Below are positions 17,309-25,928 of a stretch of 64,000 nucleotides of DNA, one piece after another (the stretch's first letter is position 1; each line of letters opens with the position of its first letter). A model generated the notes under the pieces. It had not been told where the DNA came from, made no database searches, and saw only the letters and a list, made by a program, of their open reading frames with translations. A program made the position numbers and the translations under genes. This DNA is from CAWFMO01 sp963817065 (GTDB lineage Bacteria > Actinomycetota > Thermoleophilia > Solirubrobacterales > 70-9): contig CAWFMO010000002.1 of the NCBI GenBank assembly GCA_963817065.1, forward strand, positions 124,001 to 188,000, written 5' to 3'.

Positions 17309-18102
17309 TCCCCGGCGGGCTGGCCACCAATCTGCGCGTGATCGGGGCGCTCGGGATGCGCTCGGTGCGCCAGACGATGCGCCGGCCGCAGCTCGTCGCC
17401 CCGATCCTGCTCTTCCCGACCCTGCTGCTCGCGGTCCAGACCGGGGGCGCCGCGAGCGCCACCGACCTGCCCGGCTTCCCCCAGGTCGAGAGCTTCCTCC
17501 AGTTCATGCTCGCCGGCGCGATGCTCCAGGCCTGCCTCCTGGCCGGGAACAGCGGCGGGATCGCGCTCGCGATCGACATCGAGATGGGCTTCACCGACCG
17601 GCTGCTGGCGGCGCCGATCTCGCGCTTCTCGATGGTCCTCGGGCGGCTCGCGGGGACGATCGCGCTCGGCGCCTTCGCCGCGGTCTGGTTCTTCGCGATC
17701 GGGCTCGTCTTCGGGGTTCCGGTCGAGGAGGGCTTCCTCGGGGTGCTCGTCGCGGTGACGCTGATCGGCTTCTCCTCGCTCGCCTTCGGCGGCCTCGGCG
17801 CGGCGATCGCGCTCAAGAGCGGCAAGGCGAGCGTCGTCCAGGGGCTGTTCCCGCTCGTCTTCGTGATCCTCTTCCTCTCGACCGCGTTCTTCCCCGACGC
17901 GCTGATGCTCGAGCCGGCGAAGACGATCGCCGAGTACAACCCGCTGAGCTTCATCGTCGAGGGCGTCCGCGAGCCGATCATCTCCGAGTTCTCGGGTCCG
18001 GACCTGCTCAAGGCGGTCGCCGCGCTGATCGGCCTCGGGGCGGTCGGGATCGGGCTCAGCGCGCTGGCGCTGCGCTCGCGCCTGCGGGGTGACACAGCTT
18101 GA
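17305..18102 (+). CDS. ABC-2 type exporter permease 1
   Basis: The 265-aa membrane protein has about six helices and the ABC-2 pattern (SATDLPGFPQVESFLQFMLA, IEMGFTDRLLAAPISRFSM, FIVEGVREPI). The phrase EMGFTDRLLAAPISR is the family's conserved cytosolic loop. Both ends overlap neighbours by 4 bp (ATGA with the ATPase, TTGA with permease 2), so the three genes form one tightly coupled unit. Together they form a DrrAB-like exporter; the substrate is unknown. Confidence 0.9.
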
Positions 18103-18866
18103 GCGCGAACCTGCACATGGTCGGCGCGCTCGTGCGCCGCTCGGCCAACGAGCTGTTGCGCGTCCCCGGCGCCGCGATCCCCGGCGTCCTCGCGCCGACG
18201 ATCTTCTTCCTCGGGCTGACGAGCGTCTTCGGCAGCCTGACCAACCTCTCGGGCTTCGACACCGACAGCTACCAGAGCTTCCTCGTCCCGGTCAGCCTGC
18301 TCCAGGGCGCCTCGTTCACCGGCGCGGCCCAGGGCGTCAACCTCGCCCGCGACATCGAGATGGGCTGGTTCGACCGCCTGCTCGCCTCGCCGGCGCCGCG
18401 CTGGGTCCTGCTCGCGGGGATCATGGCCTCGGCGAGCCTGCGGGCGCTGATCCCGGGCGTCGCCGTGCTCCTGGTCGCGCTCGTCGCCGGCGCGAACTTC
18501 CCCGGCCTCGACGGCCTCGCGATCATGACCGTCGCGGTGACGGGGATGGCCGCGATCGCGGCCTGTTACGGCAGCGCGCTGGCGCTCAAGTTCCGCTCCC
18601 AGTCGGCGGCGCCGCTGATGCAGTCCGGGATGCTGCTCGCCGTCTTCCTGACCACCGCCTACGCGCCGCTCGCCCTGCTCAGCGGCTGGCTGCGCGAGAT
18701 CGCCGAGGTCAACCCGGTCACCGACGTGCTCGAGGCGGCGCGCCAGGGCTTCATCGGCCCGGTCACCTGGAGCGACACCTGGCCGGGTCTGCTCGCCCTG
18801 GCCGGGCTCGCCGCCGTCCTGACGATGTTCGCCCTCCGCGGAATGCGCCGGATCACAGTTGACTGA
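18099..18866 (+). CDS. ABC-2 type exporter permease 2
   Basis: The 255-aa membrane protein is a paralogue of the preceding permease, with matching landmarks (YQSFLVPVSLLQGASF, IEMGWFDRLLASPAPRWVL, LREIAEVNPVTDVLEAARQG). The pair probably forms a heterodimeric channel. The TTG start at 18099 overlaps the upstream stop. The 3' end overlaps the TTG of the glycosidase gene by 8 bp, so all four genes may be on one mRNA. Confidence 0.9.
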   Translation: MSANLHMVGALVRRSANELLRVPGAAIPGVLAPTIFFLGLTSVFGSLTNLSGFDTDSYQSFLVPVSLLQGASFTGAAQGVNLARDIEMGWFDRLLASPAPRWVLLAGIMASASLRALIPGVAVLLVALVAGANFPGLDGLAIMTVAVTGMAAIAACYGSALALKFRSQSAAPLMQSGMLLAVFLTTAYAPLALLSGWLREIAEVNPVTDVLEAARQGFIGPVTWSDTWPGLLALAGLAAVLTMFALRGMRRITVD

Positions 18867-20061
18867 CGCGCGCGCCAAGGCGATCGAGGTGGCCGAGGCG
18901 ACTCTGCGCGGGAGCTGGGACGAGGGCGAGCGCGACGGGGTTGCCTACGCCTACACGAGCCCGAGCCCCGGGCACTACCCGTGGCAGTGGTACTGGGACT
19001 CGTGCTTCACGGCGATCGTCTGGCGGCGCTTCGACGAGGGCCGCGCCCGCGCCGAGCTCGAGAGCCTGCTCAACGCGATGACGCCGGAGGGCTTCATCGG
19101 CCACGTCACGTTCTGGAACCGGCGCGTCGACTGGCGGCGGCGCTGGTTCTACAACGTCGATTCACGCGACTCGCCGAGGACCTCGACGATCCAGCCGCCA
19201 CTGCTCGCCTGGGCGTGGCGGATCACGGGCGGCGACCCCGCCGCCGAGCCGCGGATCGCCACCCACCACCGCTGGCTGATCGAGAACCGCGACCTCGAGG
19301 GCGACGGGCTGCTCTGGATCATCCAGCCCGATGAGTCGGGCCTCGACTCCTCGCCCAAGTTCGACCCGATCTGGGGCCGGCGCGCCCACGGCCACTTCGG
19401 CTTCGCGCTGCTGATCAACCGCAACCGCAAGCGCGGCTGGGACGCGCGCCGGATCCGCGACGCGGGCGGCCCGGTCGTCTGCGAGGTCGTCACCAACGTC
19501 CTCTGGGGCCTCTCGCGGCTCGCCGCCGGCGAGCCCTCGATCACCCCGGCGCTGATCGACCGCTGCTGGGACGAGAAGCGCGGGTTGTTCCTCGACCAGG
19601 TCGAGCCCTCGGGCAAGCGAATCGACGTCTCGACCTGGGACTCGTTGGCGCCGCTCGCGCTCCCCGACCTGCCCGAGGAGATCGGCCGCCGCCTCGTCGA
19701 GGAGCACCTGCTCGACCCGAAGCGCTACTGGACCCCCTACCCCCCGCCCTCGGTCTCCCAGGAGGAGGCCGGCTTCGAGCCGCGGATCTGGAAGGGCCGC
19801 TGGGCGCGCCACTACTGGCGCGGGCCGACCTGGATCAACTCCGCCTGGATGCTGTGGATCGGGCTCAAGCGGCTCGGCTACGACGAGCAGGCCGCCGTCA
19901 TGGAAGAGGCCTTGTGCGAGGCGTACGCGCGCGAGGGCTCGCGCGAGTTCTACGAGCCGTTCACCGGCGAGGGCCTCGGCGCCGAGGACTTCGGCTGGTC
20001 GACGCTGATCGCCGAGCTCGCCGAGCCCGACCCCGCGGCCGGCGCTTCCTACCTGCCCTGA
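18859..20061 (+). CDS. Glucosidase/trehalase-type glycoside hydrolase (MGH1/GH63-like)
   Basis: The 400-aa soluble protein shows the (alpha/alpha)6-barrel signature of GH63/GH37-type enzymes: GHYPWQWYWDSCFTAIVWRR near the N-terminus, NVDSRDSPRTSTIQPPLLAW, RHYWRGPTWINSAWMLWIGL and the C-terminal EFYEPFTGEGLGAEDFGWST. WYWDS and the late Glu in this pattern carry the usual acid/base pair. Likely substrates are glucosylglycerate or mannosylglycerate, or short alpha-glucosides, by analogy with MGH-type bacterial members. The start is TTG, overlapping the permease gene. No signal peptide is present. Confidence 0.8.
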   Translation: MTDARAKAIEVAEATLRGSWDEGERDGVAYAYTSPSPGHYPWQWYWDSCFTAIVWRRFDEGRARAELESLLNAMTPEGFIGHVTFWNRRVDWRRRWFYNVDSRDSPRTSTIQPPLLAWAWRITGGDPAAEPRIATHHRWLIENRDLEGDGLLWIIQPDESGLDSSPKFDPIWGRRAHGHFGFALLINRNRKRGWDARRIRDAGGPVVCEVVTNVLWGLSRLAAGEPSITPALIDRCWDEKRGLFLDQVEPSGKRIDVSTWDSLAPLALPDLPEEIGRRLVEEHLLDPKRYWTPYPPPSVSQEEAGFEPRIWKGRWARHYWRGPTWINSAWMLWIGLKRLGYDEQAAVMEEALCEAYAREGSREFYEPFTGEGLGAEDFGWSTLIAELAEPDPAAGASYLP

Positions 20062-20068
20062 GCTTCGC

Positions 20069-20458
20069 TCAGTCGGTCCACCAGTTGGGGACGACCTCGC
20101 CCTTGTCGTCGGCGTTGCGGGCGCCGCAGGCGAGCAGCTCGATCCCCTCGTCGCCGCCCTCGAAGCAGCGCAGGACGCCGGGGGCGATCCGGATCGCGTC
20201 GAGCCGCTCGAGGTCGAGGATGTCGTCGTCGAGCTTGACGCGGCCCGACCCGGCCACCACGACGTAGACCTCCTCGGCCTGCTCGTGCTTGTGCGCGAAC
20301 GGTTGTCGCTTGCCGGGCTTGACGCGGGTGATGCTGACGCCGGTCTGCTCGGTGTCGAGGCCTTCGTTCGCGAATCGCGCCTCCATGTGATCGCCCATGC
20401 CGTGCTTCTCGGCCTGGTCCTCGAGCTCGCTGAGGTTGACGTGGGTGTGGTCGGCCAT
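20069..20458 (-). CDS. Small cupin-domain protein
   Basis: The 129-aa single-domain cupin has the first metal motif AHKHEQAEEVYVVVAGSGRV (two His and a Glu) and a degenerate second motif around APGVLRCFEGGDEGIELL. It could be an isomerase, a dioxygenase-like enzyme or a sugar or metabolite sensor; the sequence does not decide. ATG 20458 is 7 nt after TAGGTT on the minus strand, so the mRNA is probably leaderless. It lies convergent with the glycosidase gene, 7 bp away. Confidence 0.82.
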   Translation of the reverse strand: MADHTHVNLSELEDQAEKHGMGDHMEARFANEGLDTEQTGVSITRVKPGKRQPFAHKHEQAEEVYVVVAGSGRVKLDDDILDLERLDAIRIAPGVLRCFEGGDEGIELLACGARNADDKGEVVPNWWTD

Positions 20459-20468
20459 CGGCTGGAAC

Positions 20469-21893
20469 CTACCCGAGATAGCGCCCGAGGAACGTTCGCC
20501 GCTCGAGCTCGAAGATCTCGAGCGCCCCGGGGTGGGTCGGATCGGGGAGCGGCAGCTCGCCGGCGAGCACGAACGTGAGCAGCTCGGTCAGGTCGCGGAC
20601 GAGGTCGATCGGGAGCTGGAGCCGGGTCCCGTCGGGGAACCGAGCCTCGCTCCAGATCAGGCGGCCGGAGTTCGGGTCGAACATGATCTCGGGCGTGATC
20701 CATCCCTCGTCGCCGGTGTTCGTCAGCCGAGTCACCGCGCCGCTCGCGAGGTCGAGCTCGTAGAGGTCGGTCGACTCCTGGGCCACCGGCTGCAGGAAGC
20801 CGAGCTCGAACATCGGCAGGACCGTGAGGAAGTCGGTCTCCGATCCGAGGCCGAGCGCGTCGGCGAGGTTGCGGTAGGAGTTGAAGAAACCGGGGTGGTC
20901 GCGGCTCGACATGAAGATCACCTTCTTCATGTCGGGGGTGAAGGTCGCCTGCTCGTCCCAGGCTGGGTTGTCGGTCAGGCGCGTGATCGCGCCGTCGGCT
21001 ACGCGGTAGAAGAAGAGCTCGAGGTTGAGCGAGTTGTCGACCGACTCGGTGAACAGGAAGCCCGATCCGTCGGGCGCCCAGAGCTGGGTCTCGTAGTAGT
21101 GGCCGTTCTCGGGCCGCGCGACGCGCACGTTCTCGAGCCGCGGCGTCCCGTCGTCGACGTAATCGGCGAGCAGGATCTCCATCATGCAGCGGCCGTCGCC
21201 GGTGACGAAGTTGCAGTCGAGGTGGGTCCAGGAGACCGTTTCGCCGTCGGGCGAGAAGTAGGCGTGGTAGTTGTCCTCGCCCTCGCCGGTGTTGGTCAGG
21301 TTCACCGTCCCCGAGCCGTCGGGCCTGGTCACGAATACCTCGGCGCCGATCCCGCCGAAGCCCGGCGCGCCGACCGTCAGCGCCTTGCCGCGCCAGGAGT
21401 GGAAGAGGATCGCGTCGCCCTGGGGGCGGAAGCTCGCGACCATGTTCGGCCCCGGCTGGCCGCAGGTGACGCAGACCGAGCCGCTGCCGTCGAGGTTCGC
21501 GGTGTGGACCTGGAAGGTGCCGTCGACCTTCGCCTGGTGGGCGACCCGGGTCCCGTCGGCCGACCAGGTCGGCGCCTGGCCGAACGCGAACGGGTTCTCT
21601 TCGTAGACGAAGCGCCCCGAGAAGCCCGGCCCGCCGGCCGCCGCCGCCCCGCCCGGCTCGGCGGCGATCGGCTGCGGCGCCGAGGTGTGCTTGATCAGCT
21701 TGCGCAGGCAGCGGCGCTTCGCGGCCTTCGAGCGCTTGCGCAGGCATTTCTTCTTGACCTTTTTCGCCTTCGCGGCCTCGGCGGGGCCGGCTCGCGAGGA
21801 CGACGCCGCGCCCGGCGCGGCGACCGCGAGCGCGGCGGACAACGCCGCGATCCCCGCGACAGCCGCGAACCGACGCCTCACCCCTGTACCCAC
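20469..21893 (-). CDS. Secreted TolB-like beta-propeller protein
   Basis: The 474-aa protein has a signal peptide (RRFAAVAGIAALSAALAVAA), then a Lys/Arg-rich segment with paired Cys (KKKCLRKRSKAAKRRCLRKL). PD40/WD40-like propeller blades of the TolB type follow: PTWSADGTRVAHQ, SFRPQGDAILFHSW, YFSPDGETVSWTH, LWAPDGSGFLFTE, TFTPDMKKVIFMS. Such proteins read extracellular ligands or act as scaffolds. In a monoderm actinobacterium a Tol-Pal role is unlikely. The gene ends just before the cupin and starts 4 bp after the infA stop. Confidence 0.8.
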   Translation of the reverse strand: MGTGVRRRFAAVAGIAALSAALAVAAPGAASSSRAGPAEAAKAKKVKKKCLRKRSKAAKRRCLRKLIKHTSAPQPIAAEPGGAAAAGGPGFSGRFVYEENPFAFGQAPTWSADGTRVAHQAKVDGTFQVHTANLDGSGSVCVTCGQPGPNMVASFRPQGDAILFHSWRGKALTVGAPGFGGIGAEVFVTRPDGSGTVNLTNTGEGEDNYHAYFSPDGETVSWTHLDCNFVTGDGRCMMEILLADYVDDGTPRLENVRVARPENGHYYETQLWAPDGSGFLFTESVDNSLNLELFFYRVADGAITRLTDNPAWDEQATFTPDMKKVIFMSSRDHPGFFNSYRNLADALGLGSETDFLTVLPMFELGFLQPVAQESTDLYELDLASGAVTRLTNTGDEGWITPEIMFDPNSGRLIWSEARFPDGTRLQLPIDLVRDLTELLTFVLAGELPLPDPTHPGALEIFELERRTFLGRYLG

Positions 21894-21897
21894 GGGG

Positions 21898-22116
21898 CTA
21901 CTTATACCTGTAGGTGATCCGCCCGCGATCCAGGTCGTAGGGCGAGAGCTCGATCTTCACCCGGTCGCCCGGCAGGATGCGGATGTAGTGACGGCGCATC
22001 TTTCCCGAGATGTGGCCGAGCACGACGTGGTCGTTGTCGAGCTTGACCCGGAACATCGTGTTCGGGAGGGCCTCGGTGATCTCGCCCTCCATCTCGATTT
22101 TCTCTTCCTTCGCCAT
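21898..22116 (-). CDS. infA: Translation initiation factor IF-1
   Basis: The 72-aa protein is a canonical single OB-fold IF-1 (MAKEEKIEMEGEITEALPN, FRVKLDNDHVVLGHISGKMR, DRVKIELSPYDLDRGRI). It binds the 30S A site and helps IF-2 and IF-3 choose the initiator tRNA. ATG 22116 is 9 nt after TAGCCT. Unlike the usual actinobacterial arrangement, no rpmJ, rpsM or rpsK is next to it; instead it sits between a TolB-like gene and an enoyl-CoA hydratase. Confidence 0.97.
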   Translation of the reverse strand: MAKEEKIEMEGEITEALPNTMFRVKLDNDHVVLGHISGKMRRHYIRILPGDRVKIELSPYDLDRGRITYRYK

Positions 22117-22132
22117 CGGCGCCGCAGGCTAC

Positions 22133-22909
22133 CTACTTCCCCTCGAAGGTCGCCTTTCCGGGGCCGTCGGCCAAGAACGATTTCACGGCGCGCTGGAGGT
22201 CCTGGCTCGCGAACAGCTCCGCGAACTGGTCGCCGGTGATCCGGTCGGCCTCGTCGACCCCGCCGGCGCGGTAGGCGCGGATGATCCGCTTGGTCGCCGC
22301 GTGGGCGATCGTCGGGCCGTTGGCGAGCCGCTGCGCGAACTTGAGCCCCTTCTCGAGCAGCTCGTCGTCGGGAACGACGCGGTTGACGACGTTCCAGCGC
22401 TCGAGCGTCGCCGCGTCGTAGAGCCCGCCGCTCATCACGAACTCGGCGGCGCGCGCAGGGCCCGCGCGCTCGGCCATCCGCTGGGTCCCCCCGGCGCCGG
22501 GGGTCAGCCCGACGACCGCCTCGACGAGGCCGAACTGGGCCGACTCCGTCGCCCAGATCATGTCGCAGGCGAGCGAGACCTCGAGGCCCGCGGTCAGGCA
22601 GAGCCCGTGGACGAGCGAAAGCGTCGGGATCTCGAGCGCCTCGAGCTTGTGCGCCGCGGTCAGCAGGGAGCCGAAGGAGGTGTCGGCCCCGCCCTCCTCG
22701 ACCACGCGGTTGAAGTCGTTGACGTCGGCGCCGCCGGTGAACAGGTCGCCCTCGGCGCGCAGCACGAGCGCCCGCGCGTCCGACGCAGCGACCTCGTCGG
22801 TGCGGGCGACGAACTCCTCGAACACCGCGCTGCTGAACAGGTTGACCGGAGGGTTCTCGAGGACCATGACCGCCAGCGGCCCGTCCCTCTCGAGCTTCAC
22901 GAGGCTCAT
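22133..22909 (-). CDS. Enoyl-CoA hydratase/isomerase family protein
   Basis: The 258-aa crotonase-fold protein has the CoA and oxyanion-hole segments ALVLRAEGDLFTGGADVNDF and LVHGLCLTAGLEVSLACDMI, then GLVEAVVGLTPGAGGTQRMA. It probably hydrates a 2-enoyl-CoA in fatty-acid or branched-chain degradation; isomerase or other crotonase activity cannot be excluded. ATG 22909 overlaps the HIT gene stop (ATGA), so the two are coupled. Confidence 0.9.
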   Translation of the reverse strand: MSLVKLERDGPLAVMVLENPPVNLFSSAVFEEFVARTDEVAASDARALVLRAEGDLFTGGADVNDFNRVVEEGGADTSFGSLLTAAHKLEALEIPTLSLVHGLCLTAGLEVSLACDMIWATESAQFGLVEAVVGLTPGAGGTQRMAERAGPARAAEFVMSGGLYDAATLERWNVVNRVVPDDELLEKGLKFAQRLANGPTIAHAATKRIIRAYRAGGVDEADRITGDQFAELFASQDLQRAVKSFLADGPGKATFEGK

Positions 22910-23313
22910 GCGCGGAGCTTATCCGCGAGCGCCGCGATCGCGTCCGGGTCGCCCGGGCTCGGGACCCAGGGCAGCTCGAGCGGATCGTCCTCGTAGCGCG
23001 GGACGACGTGGACGTGGAAGTGGAAGACCGTCTGCCAGGCCGCCGCGCCGCAGGAGTTGAGGATGTTGAAGCCGTCGGGCTCGAGCGTCTCGCGCATCCT
23101 CAGCGCCAGCCGCCGGGCGGCGAGCATCGTCGCGCCCAGGTCCTCGTCGGAGATCTCGATCAGGTCGGCCGCGTGCTCGCGCGGGACGACGAGCGCGTGC
23201 CCGTCGGTCGCCGGGTTGATGTCCATGAACGCGACCGTGCGCTCGTCGGAATCGACGATCTGGCCCGGCACGTCGCCGGCGATGATCCCGCAGAAGAGGC
23301 AGTCGTCGGCCAT
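22906..23313 (-). CDS. HIT family hydrolase
   Basis: The 135-aa protein has an N-terminal CLFCGIIAGDVPGQIV segment with a Cys pair and the catalytic histidine triad in FHFHVHVVPR. Such enzymes hydrolyse nucleoside phosphoramidates or diadenosine polyphosphates. ATG 23313 is 9 nt after TAGGCT. The hairpin at 23333-23358 isolates it from the secreted-protein gene upstream. Confidence 0.94.
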   Translation of the reverse strand: MADDCLFCGIIAGDVPGQIVDSDERTVAFMDINPATDGHALVVPREHAADLIEISDEDLGATMLAARRLALRMRETLEPDGFNILNSCGAAAWQTVFHFHVHVVPRYEDDPLELPWVPSPGDPDAIAALADKLRA

Positions 23314-23332
23314 CGGAGCGGCAGCCTATGCA

Positions 23333-23358
23333 AAGCGGCCCGCCGTAGCGGGCCGCTT
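23333..23358 (-). terminator. Perfect 11-bp inverted repeat, probable terminator
   Basis: AAGCGGCCCGC at 23333-23343 pairs perfectly with 23348-23358 around a 4-nt loop. It lies 38 bp after the stop of the minus-strand gene at 23397-23909 and just before the HIT promoter. Only three T follow on the minus strand, so termination may be weak or factor-assisted. Confidence 0.55.
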
Positions 23359-23396
23359 GCATGGTGAGCGTGTGTCGGGTGGTGGTGTTTCGGGTG

Positions 23397-23909
23397 CTAG
23401 CTGACGGTGATCGGGACCGGGGCGCTCTCGAGCGCGCCGCAGACGAACTTCCGCGCCCGCTTGCCCTTGCCGGACTTGCGGTTGCTCGCGTCGACGACCG
23501 CCTTCAGCGTGTAGGCGCTCGGCGGGGCGACCGTCGCCGGGGGCACCGGAGCCGGCTGCGCCGGAGCGGTGATCAGCGCCGAGAAGTCGCCGTTCGGTCC
23601 GGTGGTCGTGACGACCTCCGAGGCGGCCGGGGTTCCGTCGGCCTTGAGCAGCGTCACGTGAACGGTGCGGCCCTTGCGGCAGCTCGCCCTGGCCTTGACG
23701 TTGCCGGTCGCGGTCGTGGTCGTCGTCCCGGCCGCGGGGCTCGGCGCCGCGAGCGTGACCGTTCCGCCGATTCCCTTCGGCGCCTTCGGGGCCTTCGGGG
23801 CCTTCGGCGCCTTCGGCGTCGCTGGGGCCGAGGTGGCCGCGGGTGCGGCGATCAGGCCGGCGAGCGCCAGACCGGCGACCGCGGAGATGAATGTCCTACG
23901 CATGTTCAT
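23397..23909 (-). CDS. Secreted protein with (APK)n linker
   Basis: The 170-aa protein has a signal peptide (RTFISAVAGLALAGLIAAPA), a repeated Ala-Pro-Lys linker (five units encoded by near-identical 9-bp repeats), and a beta-sandwich-like domain beginning GGTVTLAAPSPAAG. Features of that domain are RASCRKGRTVHVTLLKADGT, NGDFSALITAP and a second Cys in FVCGALESA. It resembles small Ig-like carboxypeptidase-regulatory folds but no family was assigned. A paralogue lies directly upstream at 23983-24449. Its ATG has GGGAG about 9 nt upstream. Confidence 0.65.
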   Translation of the reverse strand: MNMRRTFISAVAGLALAGLIAAPAATSAPATPKAPKAPKAPKAPKGIGGTVTLAAPSPAAGTTTTTATGNVKARASCRKGRTVHVTLLKADGTPAASEVVTTTGPNGDFSALITAPAQPAPVPPATVAPPSAYTLKAVVDASNRKSGKGKRARKFVCGALESAPVPITVS

Positions 23910-23982
23910 AACTCCCTTTGGTTGGTTGTGGGAGCTAGAGCGCCGCGGAGCGCTAAAAGGTCACGTCGCGGGGCGCGAGGGC

Positions 23983-24449
23983 TTAGGGCGCGGCGGGAAC
24001 GGTGAACGCGCCCTGGGGGCCCGGTGATCGCCTTGCAGCTGACCTTCTTGCCCCTGTTCTTGATCTTGACCGCGTCGACCGCGACCTGGACCGCGTAAGT
24101 CTTGGGCGGGTCCGGGCGCGAAGATCGTGTCCGGCGAAGGCAGCGCCGCGATGAACGACCCGTTGGGGGCCGAGACGACGGTCGGCTGCCCGGCGGCGAC
24201 CGGGGTGCCGTCGGGGTTGAAGAACGCGAAGCGGATGATGCGCGTCGCCGCGCAGCCCTTGCCGGCCTTGACCAGCCCGGTCGCGAGGCCGGTGCGGGTG
24301 GTCGGGTCGGGGCCGGAAGGCAGCGCGATGATCAGCGAGCCGCCGACCGGCTTCGACTTCTTGGCAGAGGCGGCGGGCGCCGCGGCGAGCGCGACGACGA
24401 GCAACCCTGCGCAAATCAGTGCGATCCCTCTCCGCATCGAGCGCGGCAC
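23983..24449 (-). pseudogene. Secreted paralogue of the preceding gene, two frameshifts
   Basis: The first 112 residues are intact: signal peptide (IALICAGLLVVALAAAPAAS), GGSLIIALPSGPDP, GKGCAATRIIRFAFFNPDGT and NGSFIAALPSPDT, parallel to the 23397 paralogue. Near 24112 the frame slips; deleting one base gives DPPKTYAVQVAVDAVKIKNR, matching the paralogue's SAYTLKAVVDA strand. It slips again near 24018, and deleting one base gives ITGPQGAFTVPAAP and a TAA at 23983-23985. Both fixes are single-base deletions in G/C runs, so sequencing error is likely. Without correction the frame continues to 23961. Confidence 0.6.
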
Positions 24450-24481
24450 TCTAGCAGGGGGTCCTCGGGCCGGTCAAGGGA

Positions 24482-25928
24482 TCAGGACGGTTCGGACGCC
24501 GGCTCGAGCCGCGACCGCGCCAGCTCGAGGGCCTCGGCGCGGCCCTCGATCTCGCCCGCGTAGGCGGCCGCGCGCAGCTCCTCGAGCAGCTCGCCGAGCT
24601 CCGGCCCGGGCGCGACCCCGAGCTCGGAGGCGAGCTCGGCGCCGCCGAGCGGCGGCTGCGGCGGATCGCGGCGCCAGTCGAGCGCCGCGGCGAGCATCTC
24701 GCGCGCGAGGTCGACGTGGGCCTCGATCATCTCCGGGCTCGCCAGCGGGCCGCTCCCCTTCGCCGAGAGCCGGTCGGCGACCGTCAGCAGCGTCACGTCG
24801 GCGCTCACCGGCTCGGTGGCGTTCAGGTACTCGTAGACCCGCCGCCGCGGGAGCGGCTGCTCGTGGACGAGGAACCCGAGCCGCAGGTGGTGGAGCGCCA
24901 TCGCCTGCAGGTACTCGCTGAGCTTGCGGCTGGTTCGCAGCCGGCGCGCGATCTCGGCGATGATCTCGGCGCCGACTTTGTCGTGGCCGATGAAGGTCAC
25001 GTAGCCGCCGCGCTCGCCGCGCGTCGCCGGCTTGCCGATGTCGTGGAAGAGGGCGCCGAAGCGCAGCGCGGCGCCGCGGGTCAGCTCGTCGGCGAGCGGC
25101 TCGTCGAGCAGCTCGCGGAGCTCGCCCGCCCGATCGCCCGCGTAGCGGTCGAGATCCGCCTCGATCCCGAGCAGCTGCTCGAGCACCGCGAGCGTGTGGC
25201 CGTGGACGTCGAGGTGGTGGTTCGGGTTCTGGACCACCCCGCGAAGCTGGTCGAGCTCGGGCAGCAGGCTCGGCGGTCACCCCGAGCTCGTCGCTGAGCT
25301 CGAGCCCGCGCAGCGGCGCCGGCCCGGCGAGGATCCCGCGGAGCTCGGCGAAGCTGCGCTCGCCGGCCGGCTCGGCGGCGAGCGGGGCCGAGCGGCGGCC
25401 GAGCTCGATCGTGCCCGCGTCGACCGCGAGTCCGAGCGCGGCGGCGATCCGCGCGGCGCGGATCAAGCGCAGCGGATCGTCCTCGAAGCTGCGTTCGGAG
25501 ACCGCTCGCAGCACCCCCGCGTCGAGATCGGCGAGACCCCCGCACGGGTCGATCGGCTCGCCGCCGCCGAGCGGCATCGCGATCGCGTTGACGGTGAAGT
25601 CGCGCGCGCCGAGGTCGGCCTCGATCGTCTCGCCGCGCAGCGCCGCGACGTCGGCCTGCCAACTCCCCTCGCGCGGGACCGCGCGCCAGGTCGCGAACCG
25701 CTCCGAGAGCTGGAAGGCGTGGCCGCGCCCGGCCGCGATCGCGCGCGCCGCCGCCTCCTCCCCCTCGCGGACCGCGAGGTCGAGGTCGCCAACGTCGCGA
25801 CCGAGCGCCGCGTCGCGGATCGCGCCGCCGACGATCCACGCCTCGCGCCCGCCGAGCGCCTCGCGCGCCGCGATGACCGCGGGCGAGCCCGCGAGCCGGT
25901 CGGCGATCCGCTCGCCGCCCCCCGTCAT
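24482..25928 (-). pseudogene. cca: CCA-adding tRNA nucleotidyltransferase, one frameshift
   Basis: The N-terminal polymerase-beta-type head is clear: AWIVGGAIRDAALGRDVGDL with the D-x-D catalytic pair, ARDFTVNAIAM and the DDPLRLIRAARIAAALG neck. Around 25267 the frame breaks; removing one base gives VTAELLPELDQLRGVVQNPN and joins the HD domain (LRFGALFHDIGKPATRG...IGHDKVGAEIIAEIARRL) and tail. The restored protein is about 481 aa, normal for class II enzymes with an HD domain. It would add or repair the 3' CCA of tRNAs, an important function, so an error in the read is more likely than loss. ATG 25928 overlaps the alr stop. Confidence 0.82.
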
